64,000 nt of DNA, taken from positions 85,392-149,391 of the forward strand of contig JBBHKE010001836.1 in NCBI GenBank assembly GCA_037447655.1, in the 5' to 3' direction. The position numbers and the translations under genes were made by a program. Every line of letters starts with the position of its first letter. Position 1 is the first letter of the stretch. Source of the stretch: Zygnema cylindricum. Lineage: Eukaryota > Streptophyta > Zygnematophyceae > Zygnematales > Zygnemataceae. Below are positions 55,689-64,000 of this stretch, piece after piece. Under the pieces are notes generated by a model. That model saw only the letters and a program-made list of their open reading frames with translations. It did no database searches and was not told the origin of the DNA.

Positions 55689-57731
55689 CTGTTTCTGTTA
55701 TTCCAGATTTCCCTTGGCGGAGTTTCCCTGGGCGTGTTCCGCCAGACAAGCGGAATTTGCGGGGATTGGCCTTTAATTATGGATTGTAGTTGTGTTAGGT
55801 TGTGCTATAGAAGGTATTGTTAGAGTTTTGCTTTTTGGTGCTGGTTTTCAATTCAATGCTCCTTTTCACCAACTTTGAATATTGCGTTTGTCAGTTAATT
55901 CCTTCTGCAATGTATCTTATTTTCCAGTTGATTTCTTTCGTGGGAGTATTTTCAGTCTGTTTTGGCTTTCCCTTTCTTTTTATCTCCGAATAGTTTACCA
56001 TTTGTGCGTTTGGAATAACTTATATTGTTATTATTTTGCAAATATAGGGTGAACTAACGATCAGGCGCCATGTGATTCCATGAGTTTCAGAAGAGTTGGA
56101 AAATAGTGGTCTAATGCTGTTGATCTTAATATCACTGATTGCAGTAAACATAAACCCTATTGCCGCATCAGCAACTATGAGGATCCAATCTCAATACTCA
56201 AAACTGCACACCATCATTTTCAGTTCGATATGGAACTGTTAATTGTTTCGCTTGAATAATAGTAAGTAAAAATTAGGTCATCATTACTACTAAAGATGGG
56301 CAGTGTAGCTTCCACCGTTGGACAACTGTTCTTGTCAGCTTTTACCCATCTGGTTAAAATAAGAGTTGATGTTTTTTCTGTAGATACCACAAAAAGTCTG
56401 GTGAATTCTGAATCAATTTCACCATTACAAATTCATTACAATAAGAAAAGCTTGATTATGAATGGACTGTTGACTTTCAGAAATTTTCAAAGGCTGCATG
56501 TCCAACACCTGCAAAATAATCAACCTCCAATATCACCATGTTGTAAGCCTTGGCAAGAATTTCAGAAATCACGTCATCAAAATTGCTCTCCTTTCCACAT
56601 TAACAGAATTACAGTCACATGAGAACTATTCCTTAAGAATCCACCACATTCCCACACTTCTTGCCAAATAATTCCCCAGAGAAAGAATTCCATAAACCCG
56701 TCAGTTAATAATAGATCATCTAAGAATATTTTTCAAGCAATCTGTTTTCGATCCAGATTGACCAAAACTGACACTGACAAGTTGAGAAATGTACATAACA
56801 GAGTAGCAGGCATATTGATACTAAATAGCTAAGTATACCATCATAAACCAGACACTCTTGTTAGTCTTCCTATTTCTTTCGCTTCTTAAATCACCTTCTT
56901 TCTGTGCCCAGGCCTGATTTCCGTTTGGAAACCGCCAAGGTGAAAGCTATACCTTATCAACAAAGCCTTCATTATTAATCAGCCGACAACTGTGCACGGA
57001 GAAAAGCTGATTTTATCGGCTGAAAAAATACTAACAGTAATAACGCCACAGGGTGTAGATTACAAATTAGCACGCCAGCAAGATAGACAGGTCATATCGT
57101 CAAGACTTATGAAAAAACATGCAGAATTTTGAAGAATCTCAGAATTTGAAAAACATTCAACAACTGTCGGAATTTGAAGAACTTTCAGAATTTCGAAGAA
57201 ATTTTATTCGTTTAAATCAAATCAAATCAAATCAAATCAAAGCTCCGCAACTGCAGAGGGGTGAACAAACACCCAAATACACACCACACAACAACCCAAA
57301 ATTACGGCACATGCCGTTTGTTAGATATACACAGCCACAAGTGGCCACTACTGCTACTCTACTTTACTAGAGAGCTCAAAACTCGTCTGAACTTACGCGC
57401 GTCAGCAAGTCCATTTAGTTTTGATTATATGTATATGCTTATAGATTAAAATATAATAGCAGCAAAAAAAAAAACTAGCACACCTGAGTCATAACTTTAT
57501 TGATGGATTTACAGAGTGGGAGACTATCACTACGAAAAACATGTTATCATCCTAATGGTGCTTCACTTCTTTCATGAAAAAGTATAATCCAGACTTTTGC
57601 CACAATGGACGAAGAAGTCAACGGTCCACTTCAGTCAGAGAGCGACAAGTCGAAAAAAATAATTTGGTGTGGAAAGAACAGGCTAAGTTATCTCTCATGT
57701 TACCAGGGAATCGAATTCGAGTTGAATTTAA
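55689..57731. other. Downstream region of the minus-strand MGACVS gene
   Basis: No convincing exon was found on the minus strand. An (AATCA)n repeat lies at 57215-57241 and a GGGCAGTGTA string near 56294-56303 resembles a MITE end. The rest is AT-rich and unassigned. Confidence 0.45.
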
Positions 57732-58100
57732 CTACTTTCCATCTGCTGAAATTATGCTTCCCTCTGTTAAAGCTCCATTCTCGACAGATACTTGAACCGA
57801 GTGATGGACAATACTCGCTGTGTTGGGAATTGAGTCAACTGAGTTAACTTCAGTGGGGATTTCAGTATTCTGTATGTCCGAAATATTCTGCAGATAAAAC
57901 ACACATGCAAGAAAAAAAGAAAAATTGTCAGAAGCCAATCGACACCAGCCAAAGTATAAAAATCATCCATTACAGTAAGGAGCACCAGATACCAACAAAA
58001 AAGCATTATCAACAAAAGTAAATTGAGGTTGAGAGATGTCAAACACACTCTTGAAAATCTTGTAATCAGCAGTAGTCATACATACAACCGCCAAAATGTC
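57732..58100 (-). other. Candidate 3' exons of the MGACVS gene
   Basis: Exon A 58100-57993 (after TCTGGTCTCAG; DILAVVCMTTADYKIFKSV, then FVDNAFLL, donor GTATCT) and exon B 57887-57732 (after TTATCTGCAG; NISDIQNTEIPTEVNSVDS..., stop TAG at 57732) are open and join in phase 0. A consensus donor CAG|GTGAGA lies at 58240/58239, but joining exon 1 there needs one base less than is present. Function unknown. Confidence 0.45.
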
Positions 58101-58258
58101 CTGAGACCAGAAAAAAAATGAAGGCCTAAAGAATAAAGTGAATATTTGACGATAACCCATTCCACGTGAACCACGTTCAGCTTTATCGACAACAGCTCGA
58201 CATCCGACACAATGCAGAAAACATAATTTAGTGTCTCACCTGCAATATCGAGGAGAAA

Positions 58259-60334
58259 TCATGCATTGATTGCTGTTGACACCGGGCTTTTGGATACTGA
58301 CGAATCAAAGAAAGCAGTGTTTGTACTTTCTGGTTGCACACTCAGGAATCTATCAAAAACAGCTGCTATATCAATCGCGGGAGAATCAGAAAGCCGTGTA
58401 TCTTCTATTACATGCATGGCATTTTTCTCCCTCATAACACTCTCCACCTCCACAACTCTACTAGAATTGCTCTCTCGAAGTTTGCTCGTCACCTCTACCT
58501 CTCCTTCAGAAGCCCACACATCCCTACTGACAATTTGCTTTGGACTATGATTGGAATCCCAACTGCTGTTACTAGCGAAGCTTGATGAAGAAAGAACACT
58601 TGTTGGAGAAAATGAATTTTCTCCAATGGCAGCGCCATCCCAAGATCCACTATCGTTCGTCTGTTTCTCCTCCTTCAGACTTGCTGCCTTCGCCACAGCC
58701 TTGGCCCATACTTCCAGAGATCGTCTTCGAGGACTGTCATCTCTACTTGCATTCATCCAGTCTTCTTTTGAATACTGTTGAAACGCTTCCTCAAAAGTCG
58801 CCAACAAAGCTGGGTCAAACTCGGCAACGTCTTCGTTCTCATCTTTTTCCAAATCATTCTCCTCGTCAATAAACGCACTCAAATCAAATAACGAAGTTCC
58901 AATAAAGAATTTATCCATGGGATTTGTCTTTCCCTTGCCCGTCAAAAAGTTAGAAGACTTTGGCTTTGGTGGTTTTGACGCCTTTGGTGAGGCTGGTTTC
59001 CGAGGTGAAGCTTTAGGTGACACAGGAATTGACTTTCCTGTAGTTGCAGTCAAACTTTCTGACAATATTTCTGTCTGACTTCTCTTCTGCTCCAAAGAAT
59101 TTTCCGTCACAGATAAACTGGCGTTCCTGCTTGATGTTTTCCGTACATCTTCAAGAAAAGCTTCCATTTCTGCTAACAAATTCTCCACCATTCTCGCTGT
59201 AGGAATCTTCTCCACATTTTTGACATCCAAAAAGGATTCAGGAGCTCTCGTTGAAGCTGCGACTGGAACTTCATTCTTGGATTTGTCAGCGTCTGAAGGC
59301 CGGCTTGAAGACGCCGTGATATCCTGCTCTGACTTTGATGATTTTGTCACATTCGCCCTTATACCTGCCAACAGGGGCCAGCCTGTACTTCCTTCCACTT
59401 TGTCCACAATTTCGTCTTTATCATTAACCTCCTGCCTCTTCCTTTCTTGTACTACATTATGAATTGTTTCCCTCTTTAAAGCATCTAATTGTACAGGCTC
59501 CAGGGAATCGGTATGGTTAGTGTAAACTCTGAATGCAGCTTTATCCTCTAATATAGGATAATGCCAATCCACACTAATCACCTGCTCTACATCCAAACTG
59601 TCACCGTTATCTATATGTGTTGAGGCTAAATTTCCATTACTTTCAGTTACCAGAGCCGTTTCACAGATAGAATTACTACCAGAATTTATCTGACAAGAAC
59701 CATCTAGCTCCGTAACAGTCTCCTCCTCCTGTCTACCAGACGTGGCTCCACTACCAGCCGTCTCATCCACTCTAATATATGTCTTCACAGAGTCCTCACA
59801 AGCTCCTTCAATTTTCACTCCATCTTTCTCTCCTCCTTTTCCTTTCAAATTTTGCAAAAAGTCTTGCTTGACACTTGCAGGAATATCACCGACAGAACGC
59901 CGACGTTCAGGCTTAGGTCCTTCACCAATGCCAGCATTGCCTGCCACGTGGCTGTCTGTGGTGCAGAGACTTCGAGCTCGACGAACTTTCCTTCGGACCA
60001 CAGGGAGAGAAGAGTGCTCCGGACTGTTTGTGAGAGATCTCACTTGCAAAAGAAAAGAAGAACTTAAACTTCTTTTTACAGGCTTCTTAAAATCAGCTTC
60101 GAGAGGAGCCAATCGCTGTCTTGCAATGGAAGGAGAAGGAGATCCTGGAGAATCGCTGTTACAAGGACTGCTGCTACTGCTGCCATCTCGGGAGAATCTG
60201 GTTTCGGGAGAGGAAGAGGAGGAGAGAGACCTTTCTCGAAAGGAAGAAGATGACTTAGTTTGTTTTTTGGTTGGCTTATTGGTTTGATGTTTGGTGACGT
60301 CAGCATTTGCTGCAGTGCTGACGCAAGCTCCCAT
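58259..60334 (-). CDS. Unknown protein with N-myristoylation signal MGACVS
   Basis: A 691-codon open frame. The start at 60334 has a good context (CAGCCATGGG) and gives MGACVSTAANADVT: Gly2 for myristoylation, Cys4 for possible palmitoylation, so the product is probably bound to the inner face of a membrane. MGACVS is also how many plant DUF1336/EDR2_C proteins begin, but I see no EDR2_C domain here. The chain is Ser/Pro/Lys-rich at 20-200 and about 490-530 (SPKASPRKPASPKAS), acidic at about 560-590, and then has SKEDWMNASRDDSPRRRSLE. No other domain is recognised. The frame could start 42 codons earlier at 60460, but that Met would hide the lipid signal. The C-terminus is doubtful: see the candidate exons to the left. 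Confidence 0.65.
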   Translation of the reverse strand: MGACVSTAANADVTKHQTNKPTKKQTKSSSSFRERSLSSSSSPETRFSRDGSSSSSPCNSDSPGSPSPSIARQRLAPLEADFKKPVKRSLSSSFLLQVRSLTNSPEHSSLPVVRRKVRRARSLCTTDSHVAGNAGIGEGPKPERRRSVGDIPASVKQDFLQNLKGKGGEKDGVKIEGACEDSVKTYIRVDETAGSGATSGRQEEETVTELDGSCQINSGSNSICETALVTESNGNLASTHIDNGDSLDVEQVISVDWHYPILEDKAAFRVYTNHTDSLEPVQLDALKRETIHNVVQERKRQEVNDKDEIVDKVEGSTGWPLLAGIRANVTKSSKSEQDITASSSRPSDADKSKNEVPVAASTRAPESFLDVKNVEKIPTARMVENLLAEMEAFLEDVRKTSSRNASLSVTENSLEQKRSQTEILSESLTATTGKSIPVSPKASPRKPASPKASKPPKPKSSNFLTGKGKTNPMDKFFIGTSLFDLSAFIDEENDLEKDENEDVAEFDPALLATFEEAFQQYSKEDWMNASRDDSPRRRSLEVWAKAVAKAASLKEEKQTNDSGSWDGAAIGENSFSPTSVLSSSSFASNSSWDSNHSPKQIVSRDVWASEGEVEVTSKLRESNSSRVVEVESVMREKNAMHVIEDTRLSDSPAIDIAAVFDRFLSVQPESTNTAFFDSSVSKSPVSTAINA

Positions 60335-61911
60335 GGCTGACTGAGAAGCAAGCTGTGGCAGGAGAGGGTAAAAAGAGGCAGGAATAATGGATGGCTTGAA
60401 TGATATAAAGCGAAGACTTGGAAAGATATTGCAATATTGTAGGTTTGCAGTACAGTACAAGTAGATAGTACAGAACAGTACAAGTAGTTAGTACAGTACA
60501 GTACAGTACTTTACTGTACGGTACAGTACCAATACTAAATGGTGGTCTGTTCACTTCGGTTCAGTTCCTGGAAGTGGGTGTACCAGGCGGATATGCTCGG
60601 CTAAGGGAGGAGGCCGGCGGCGGCAATCCAAGGAGAAGGGGAAGGGATTGTGGATTTTATGTCGGACCGACAACTCTGATGAAGGTTCGTACGGTAAGGT
60701 GAAAGCTTGCAAGGGACCGTGAAATCTCCTCCGTCGATGATGATTTCGCTGGAAAAAGGCGGTGTGACTTGCGTACGGTGGTTGGTGTGAAACTGAAAGC
60801 TGGCAAGCACGTGGAGTTGACGGAGCGTGCGAAAACTTGTTTACAAAAATACAAAGGATGGACCACGGAAATTTTGCGGCCCAAGTATTGTACTGGGATT
60901 GTACTTCATACGAATGTACGGTGGATTTGCTGCGTTGGCGAGTGGCGACCTTTTCGATTGTTGAATCAGTTAGCAGCCGACAAAGCAGGGATGTTTTTTA
61001 CGCACATGTACAGCTGATAGTGTTTCTTCAGGATGTATTGGATCCTGCTGTTCCCTTAAATACGTAGCACTGTGCACCCGTTTTGTATCCTTTTTAATAA
61101 GAAATACCAATAAATGGCGCTTACAAATTGTCGAATAGAGAGGCTGTCTTTTTTTTTCTGTTTGTAAGCAATTTTCCTCGTGCTGGTTGATGAAATTTAG
61201 GATGACCGGATTTGTCTTTTCCAGTTCTGTTTTCCTTGTCAGAAACGCACAGCCAAAAAAAATGGTGTACTAGTTCGTCTGCTGATTCGCAGAAGCAATT
61301 TCCAAAGAAACATCGCTGCCGTGATTGACACGTGTGTCGCGGCTGGAGTCTTCGGATCAGACTTGAGTTCAATCCGCAAATTTAACCGACAAATCTGAGC
61401 GCCTGCTGTAAATTACGACAGGTGGATCAGTATGGCTTGCAACGTGGAATGCTAATGATTCGCTTTTTGTTATCCACTAGCAGCTAGCCAGGGGCGATCC
61501 TTCATGTGGCTCAAAGGTCTTGAAAGGATACATCGCAGCAAAAACGAATCGATTCTGATTTCCGGGCGGCAACGGAGGCCACTCGTCCAGCCGCAACAAA
61601 GAAAGGAAATAATTAAATATTGCAAGGGACGTCGATGGTGATTGGCGGACGGCAAGGTACCAAACTAATATCTGGAAGAAGACTGAACTTAAATCTAGGA
61701 TAGCCTCTGCCAGAGTGCCACCTGTGAAAAGTCAATCTATGGATATTTTTTTGTCAACAAAGAATCCCGACAGAAGCCAATGAGAGCTCTGCCTCCCTGC
61801 TTGTGAAAGTAAGCGCAAGTGCAGATACCAAAAGGTACAGCTGTAGCATTACCTTTGCACTCAAATGTTCTTCCGATTTCTCAAGTGATGCGTATCGTAT
61901 CAAATCTTAGC
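60335..61911. other. Upstream region of the MGACVS gene and spacer
   Basis: A GTACAGTACA simple repeat at about 60440-60530 lies 110-200 bases upstream of the MGACVS start. It may belong to the promoter or 5' untranslated region. Beyond it no domain, and no terminal repeat until the MITE at 61912. Confidence 0.45.
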
Positions 61912-62453
61912 TACACCGCCAATCGTTATTAGCGTTGTGTACGCTAATTCCGTCCCGCTTTTTTTTTTTATTCTCCATTAGCGAAGTTCATTCTATTTTT
62001 TTCTTTACTCTATTTAGGGTTAATTTTTTAGTACCGTACAAAATGGAAGTACGCCATCAGTCAATTAGTGTGGTGTACAGACAGTGTCAGACCGTACAAA
62101 AGTGTACCTTTTTAAGTGAAAAAGTATAATTAATGAGTTTTAGTAGCCGCGGACGCATGAGAATAGGCGCTCTAAAAAGGGGGTCTAATCGGGTTGTCAA
62201 ATATCACGTTCGAACATATTCGTCCAGCAACCACGTTTCGACTGTGTGAACCTACGATTTGTGTACGAATACCTATATTAGAGTAAGCATGTTTGCGACC
62301 GACATTTATTTTTTCAAAGACCCAAATTAGAATTATTAAACAATTAGAATGTATGTTTTTTTTCAAAATTTTCAAATTCTTAATTAGCGTAAACCACGGT
62401 AATTTTTCATGTACGCTAAAGAAACTTCTACGCTAATAACGATTGGCGGTGTA
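61912..62453. mobile_element. 0.54-kb MITE (TACACCGCCAATCG termini), intact
   Basis: TACACCGCCAATCGTTATTA and TAATAACGATTGGCGGTGTA are exact inverted repeats, TA ends. It aligns throughout with 30996-31525. No coding capacity. Confidence 0.92.
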
Positions 62454-63140
62454 CTATACAGATGGTTTGTGTTGTCTTCACATACACGCCAGCGACCTTC
62501 CAAAAGCTTCGGCCATGGCTACCTGCTAAGTTTTTTGACCGTCTTTTCGTGTATCCGGCGTCAAATTTGGCGTGCGGATTAAAACCTTTCTATTGGTGGG
62601 CAAATCAATCCCATTTGCTATCACGTTTTCTCTTAATAGGGTCTCCGAATTTCGGCCGATTTCCTTCTTACCTTTTGTTGGCATCTCCTACCATCTTGGC
62701 CGACCTATTTGATGTGCCATTATTCAGACATCGAGATTTCTGCACTTAATACTTTCTTACGTCAAGATCAGTTCGTATTTGAGGGAATTGCTTTTTAGCC
62801 GTCGACCTTCCAAAAGTTTCGGCTATGGCTTCCCACTAGGGTTTTTTGACCTTCCCATCTCCTATCTGGCGCCAAATTTCGCGTGCAGCCACAAGTTTTC
62901 AGCACAACCTGTATTCTTCTCTCCCACTCAACTTGTGTACTCTCCTTTTTTCTATGGCGCCCACGGTACTTGACGGCATCGACCGCATTGATTCGTTTTT
63001 TCCAATTTTCTTCTCATTTTCCAACGTCAAATTCCGCGTGCTTGTCGCTTATTTCACTCTTTTCTCACCAAATTGGGTCCACCAAAAAGAAATTTTCAGG
63101 CAAATTTCGCCCTCGCGACATCCCTTACCTCTTTTCTAAT
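62454..63140 (+). repeat. Tandem repeats upstream of a LINE-like ORF
   Basis: CGACCTTCCAAAAG starts a block at 62499 and again at 62803 (about 304 bp apart), followed in both by 'ttcggc.atggct', 'gttttttgacc' and 'ggcg.caaattt.gcgtgc'. A third, shorter piece ('cgtcaaattccgcgtgcttgtcg') is at about 63025. The arrangement resembles a retroelement 5' untranslated region made of monomers. Confidence 0.7.
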
Positions 63141-63461
63141 ATGGCGCCTCACAAGCGGCGGGCGTCGCGCTCCCCGTCACCATCTTCTTTGGAATGTGCT
63201 CGGCCTCGTTTAAAAATCTCAGATGAGACCCTTACCCATCCACAACACCTCTCCCAAACCATCACCCTCCCCCTCTCCACCTTACCATTACCCGCATGCA
63301 CCCTTACATCCATAACTACAAACCCTTGCACAAACCCATGTGGGGATGAACATCAAAATGAGCGTGCACCCCTCTTAGCTCCAACGAACACTATTCCATC
63401 CCCATCTTCCTGCCCAGAGCCTCCCCCTAATCTTGTTCTCCCTTACCGTCCCTCCATTTAG
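63141..63461 (+). CDS. Short Pro/Ser-rich ORF at the head of a LINE-like element
   Basis: A 106-codon frame beginning MAPHKRRASRSPSPSS and rich in Pro, Thr and Ser. It follows the tandem 5' repeats and precedes the retroelement-like text further right. It could be ORF1 or the broken N-terminus of a single long ORF. No domain is recognised. Confidence 0.45.
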   Translation: MAPHKRRASRSPSPSSLECARPRLKISDETLTHPQHLSQTITLPLSTLPLPACTLTSITTNPCTNPCGDEHQNERAPLLAPTNTIPSPSSCPEPPPNLVLPYRPSI

Positions 63462-64000
63462 GGGAGCATTCTCAACATTTACATATACTGTCGCATGTCC
63501 ACCCACCTACCCCCATCGTCTCTCTTGCGGCTCCTTCACTCACCGAGCCCGCTTTCAGTTCCCCATTGAATCATAGTCTTCTTAGGGTGCCGTGCCCTCA
63601 GTGTTGAAAATTGTATGTTGTGGGGGGGGGGGGGTTTGTCGCGACATTTGAAGTCATGTCCTCTCACCCCCAAAGGAATTCTGCCCCTCACCATAAGCCA
63701 TCCACCTCCCTCAAGTGTCTGCCTAAAACCTCCTTCTACTGATTGAGACTTTGTTCGCCGCTTAGACGTCCTTGGGTGTTACCACTTAGACTATCCTCGA
63801 CCTAGGATCTACACTCGTATTCCCATCCATCTTCGTGAATATGTCCAAGCGGCCTTTCGACTCCCTTTGGCATTATTGTCCGCCGATTTCACCAACGACG
63901 CAGCATGGAACTTATTTTTCTTATTCCCACTTTGGATTTTAGTTTTGCCGCGGAGGGGGGGGGGGGGGGGAAAGAGGGGACGGGGGGGCGTACGGGGGGG
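63462..64000 (+). pseudogene. LINE-like retroelement ORF, N-terminal part, broken and cut by the window end
   Basis: From about 63738 one frame reads, after a stop, DFVRRLDVLGCYHLDYPRPR, YTRIPIHLREYVQAAFRLPL and NDAAWNLFFLFPLWIL, then a Gly/Lys/Arg stretch coded by a G run. AW-x-LFFLFP followed by a basic Gly-rich block is how the region upstream of the reverse transcriptase looks in a class of algal and plant retroelement proteins known to me; the RT itself would lie beyond 64000. Confidence is limited because the enzyme domain is not in view. A G run at 63620-63633 and another at the end may hide frame errors. Confidence 0.5.
63952..64000. repeat. G-rich run at the window end
   Basis: Runs of 6 to about 17 G separated by short spacers; length uncertain. 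Confidence 0.85.

Noticed and set aside
56286-56310. MITE end (GGGCAGTGTA)
   Set aside because: No matching inverted end found within 600 bases to the left.
59742-60287. 181-codon plus-strand frame
   Set aside because: Antisense shadow of the MGACVS reading frame.

Overview
This is nuclear DNA of a eukaryote with spliced genes and a very heavy transposon load. GT-AG introns interrupt every conserved gene, and 5S/16S-type operons, Shine-Dalgarno sites and bacterial operon layout are absent. The protein families (plant-type START/PCTP-like protein, an HCNGP/SAP30BP splicing-repression protein, an N-terminal MGACVS myristoylation signal, chromovirus-type Ty3 and plant-like Ty1/copia and hAT remnants) point to a green-lineage (streptophyte) organism. 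A charophyte alga such as Chara is my best guess, by inference and not by database match.

Left third (1-18.9 kb): a transposon graveyard. In order: a diverged Harbinger-like fragment (1-560); a decayed minus-strand Ty3/gypsy chromovirus tail (RNase H, integrase, chromodomain; 2.9-5.2 kb) with an unknown ORF carrying a 382-bp tandem duplication (1.2-2.05 kb); a truncated copia LTR (5.6-6.35 kb); a minus-strand copia gag relic with its LTR (6.7-9.27 kb); a nearly complete but multiply broken plus-strand Ty1/copia element (9.4-15.6 kb) inserted in a relic hAT transposase (15.6-15.93 kb); and a TACACCG-type MITE that has been split by a reversed copia LTR and a TTA-flanked Harbinger-like MITE (16.8-18.93 kb).

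Middle (19.4-45 kb): three host genes whose exon chains I could join in phase. SAP30BP/HCNGP-like (plus, 19436-25805, possibly ending at 29425), eIF2-beta (plus, 32660-35928, nine exons, 336 aa) and a membrane-anchored START-domain lipid-transfer-like protein (minus, 44773-40827, eight exons, 624 aa). Their introns and spacers carry small MITEs, a TAAGTA-rich tract and a long G/A tract.

Right third (45-64 kb): a cluster of TTA-flanked Harbinger-like MITEs, including two 0.93-kb copies in inverted orientation around 5.7 kb of AT-rich, ORF-free DNA, a solo copia LTR with a perfect 5-bp target duplication, further TACACCG MITEs, a fourth host gene (minus, 60334-58259, unknown, predicted N-myristoylated, with a probable one-base frameshift near its 3' end), and the 5' end of a LINE-like retroelement with tandem 5' repeats running off the window.

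The most unusual signal is the perfect palindrome at the centre of the TTA-flanked MITEs: its sequence differs between copies but the changes are paired, so base complementarity is kept, and two otherwise different families share the same 12-bp core.
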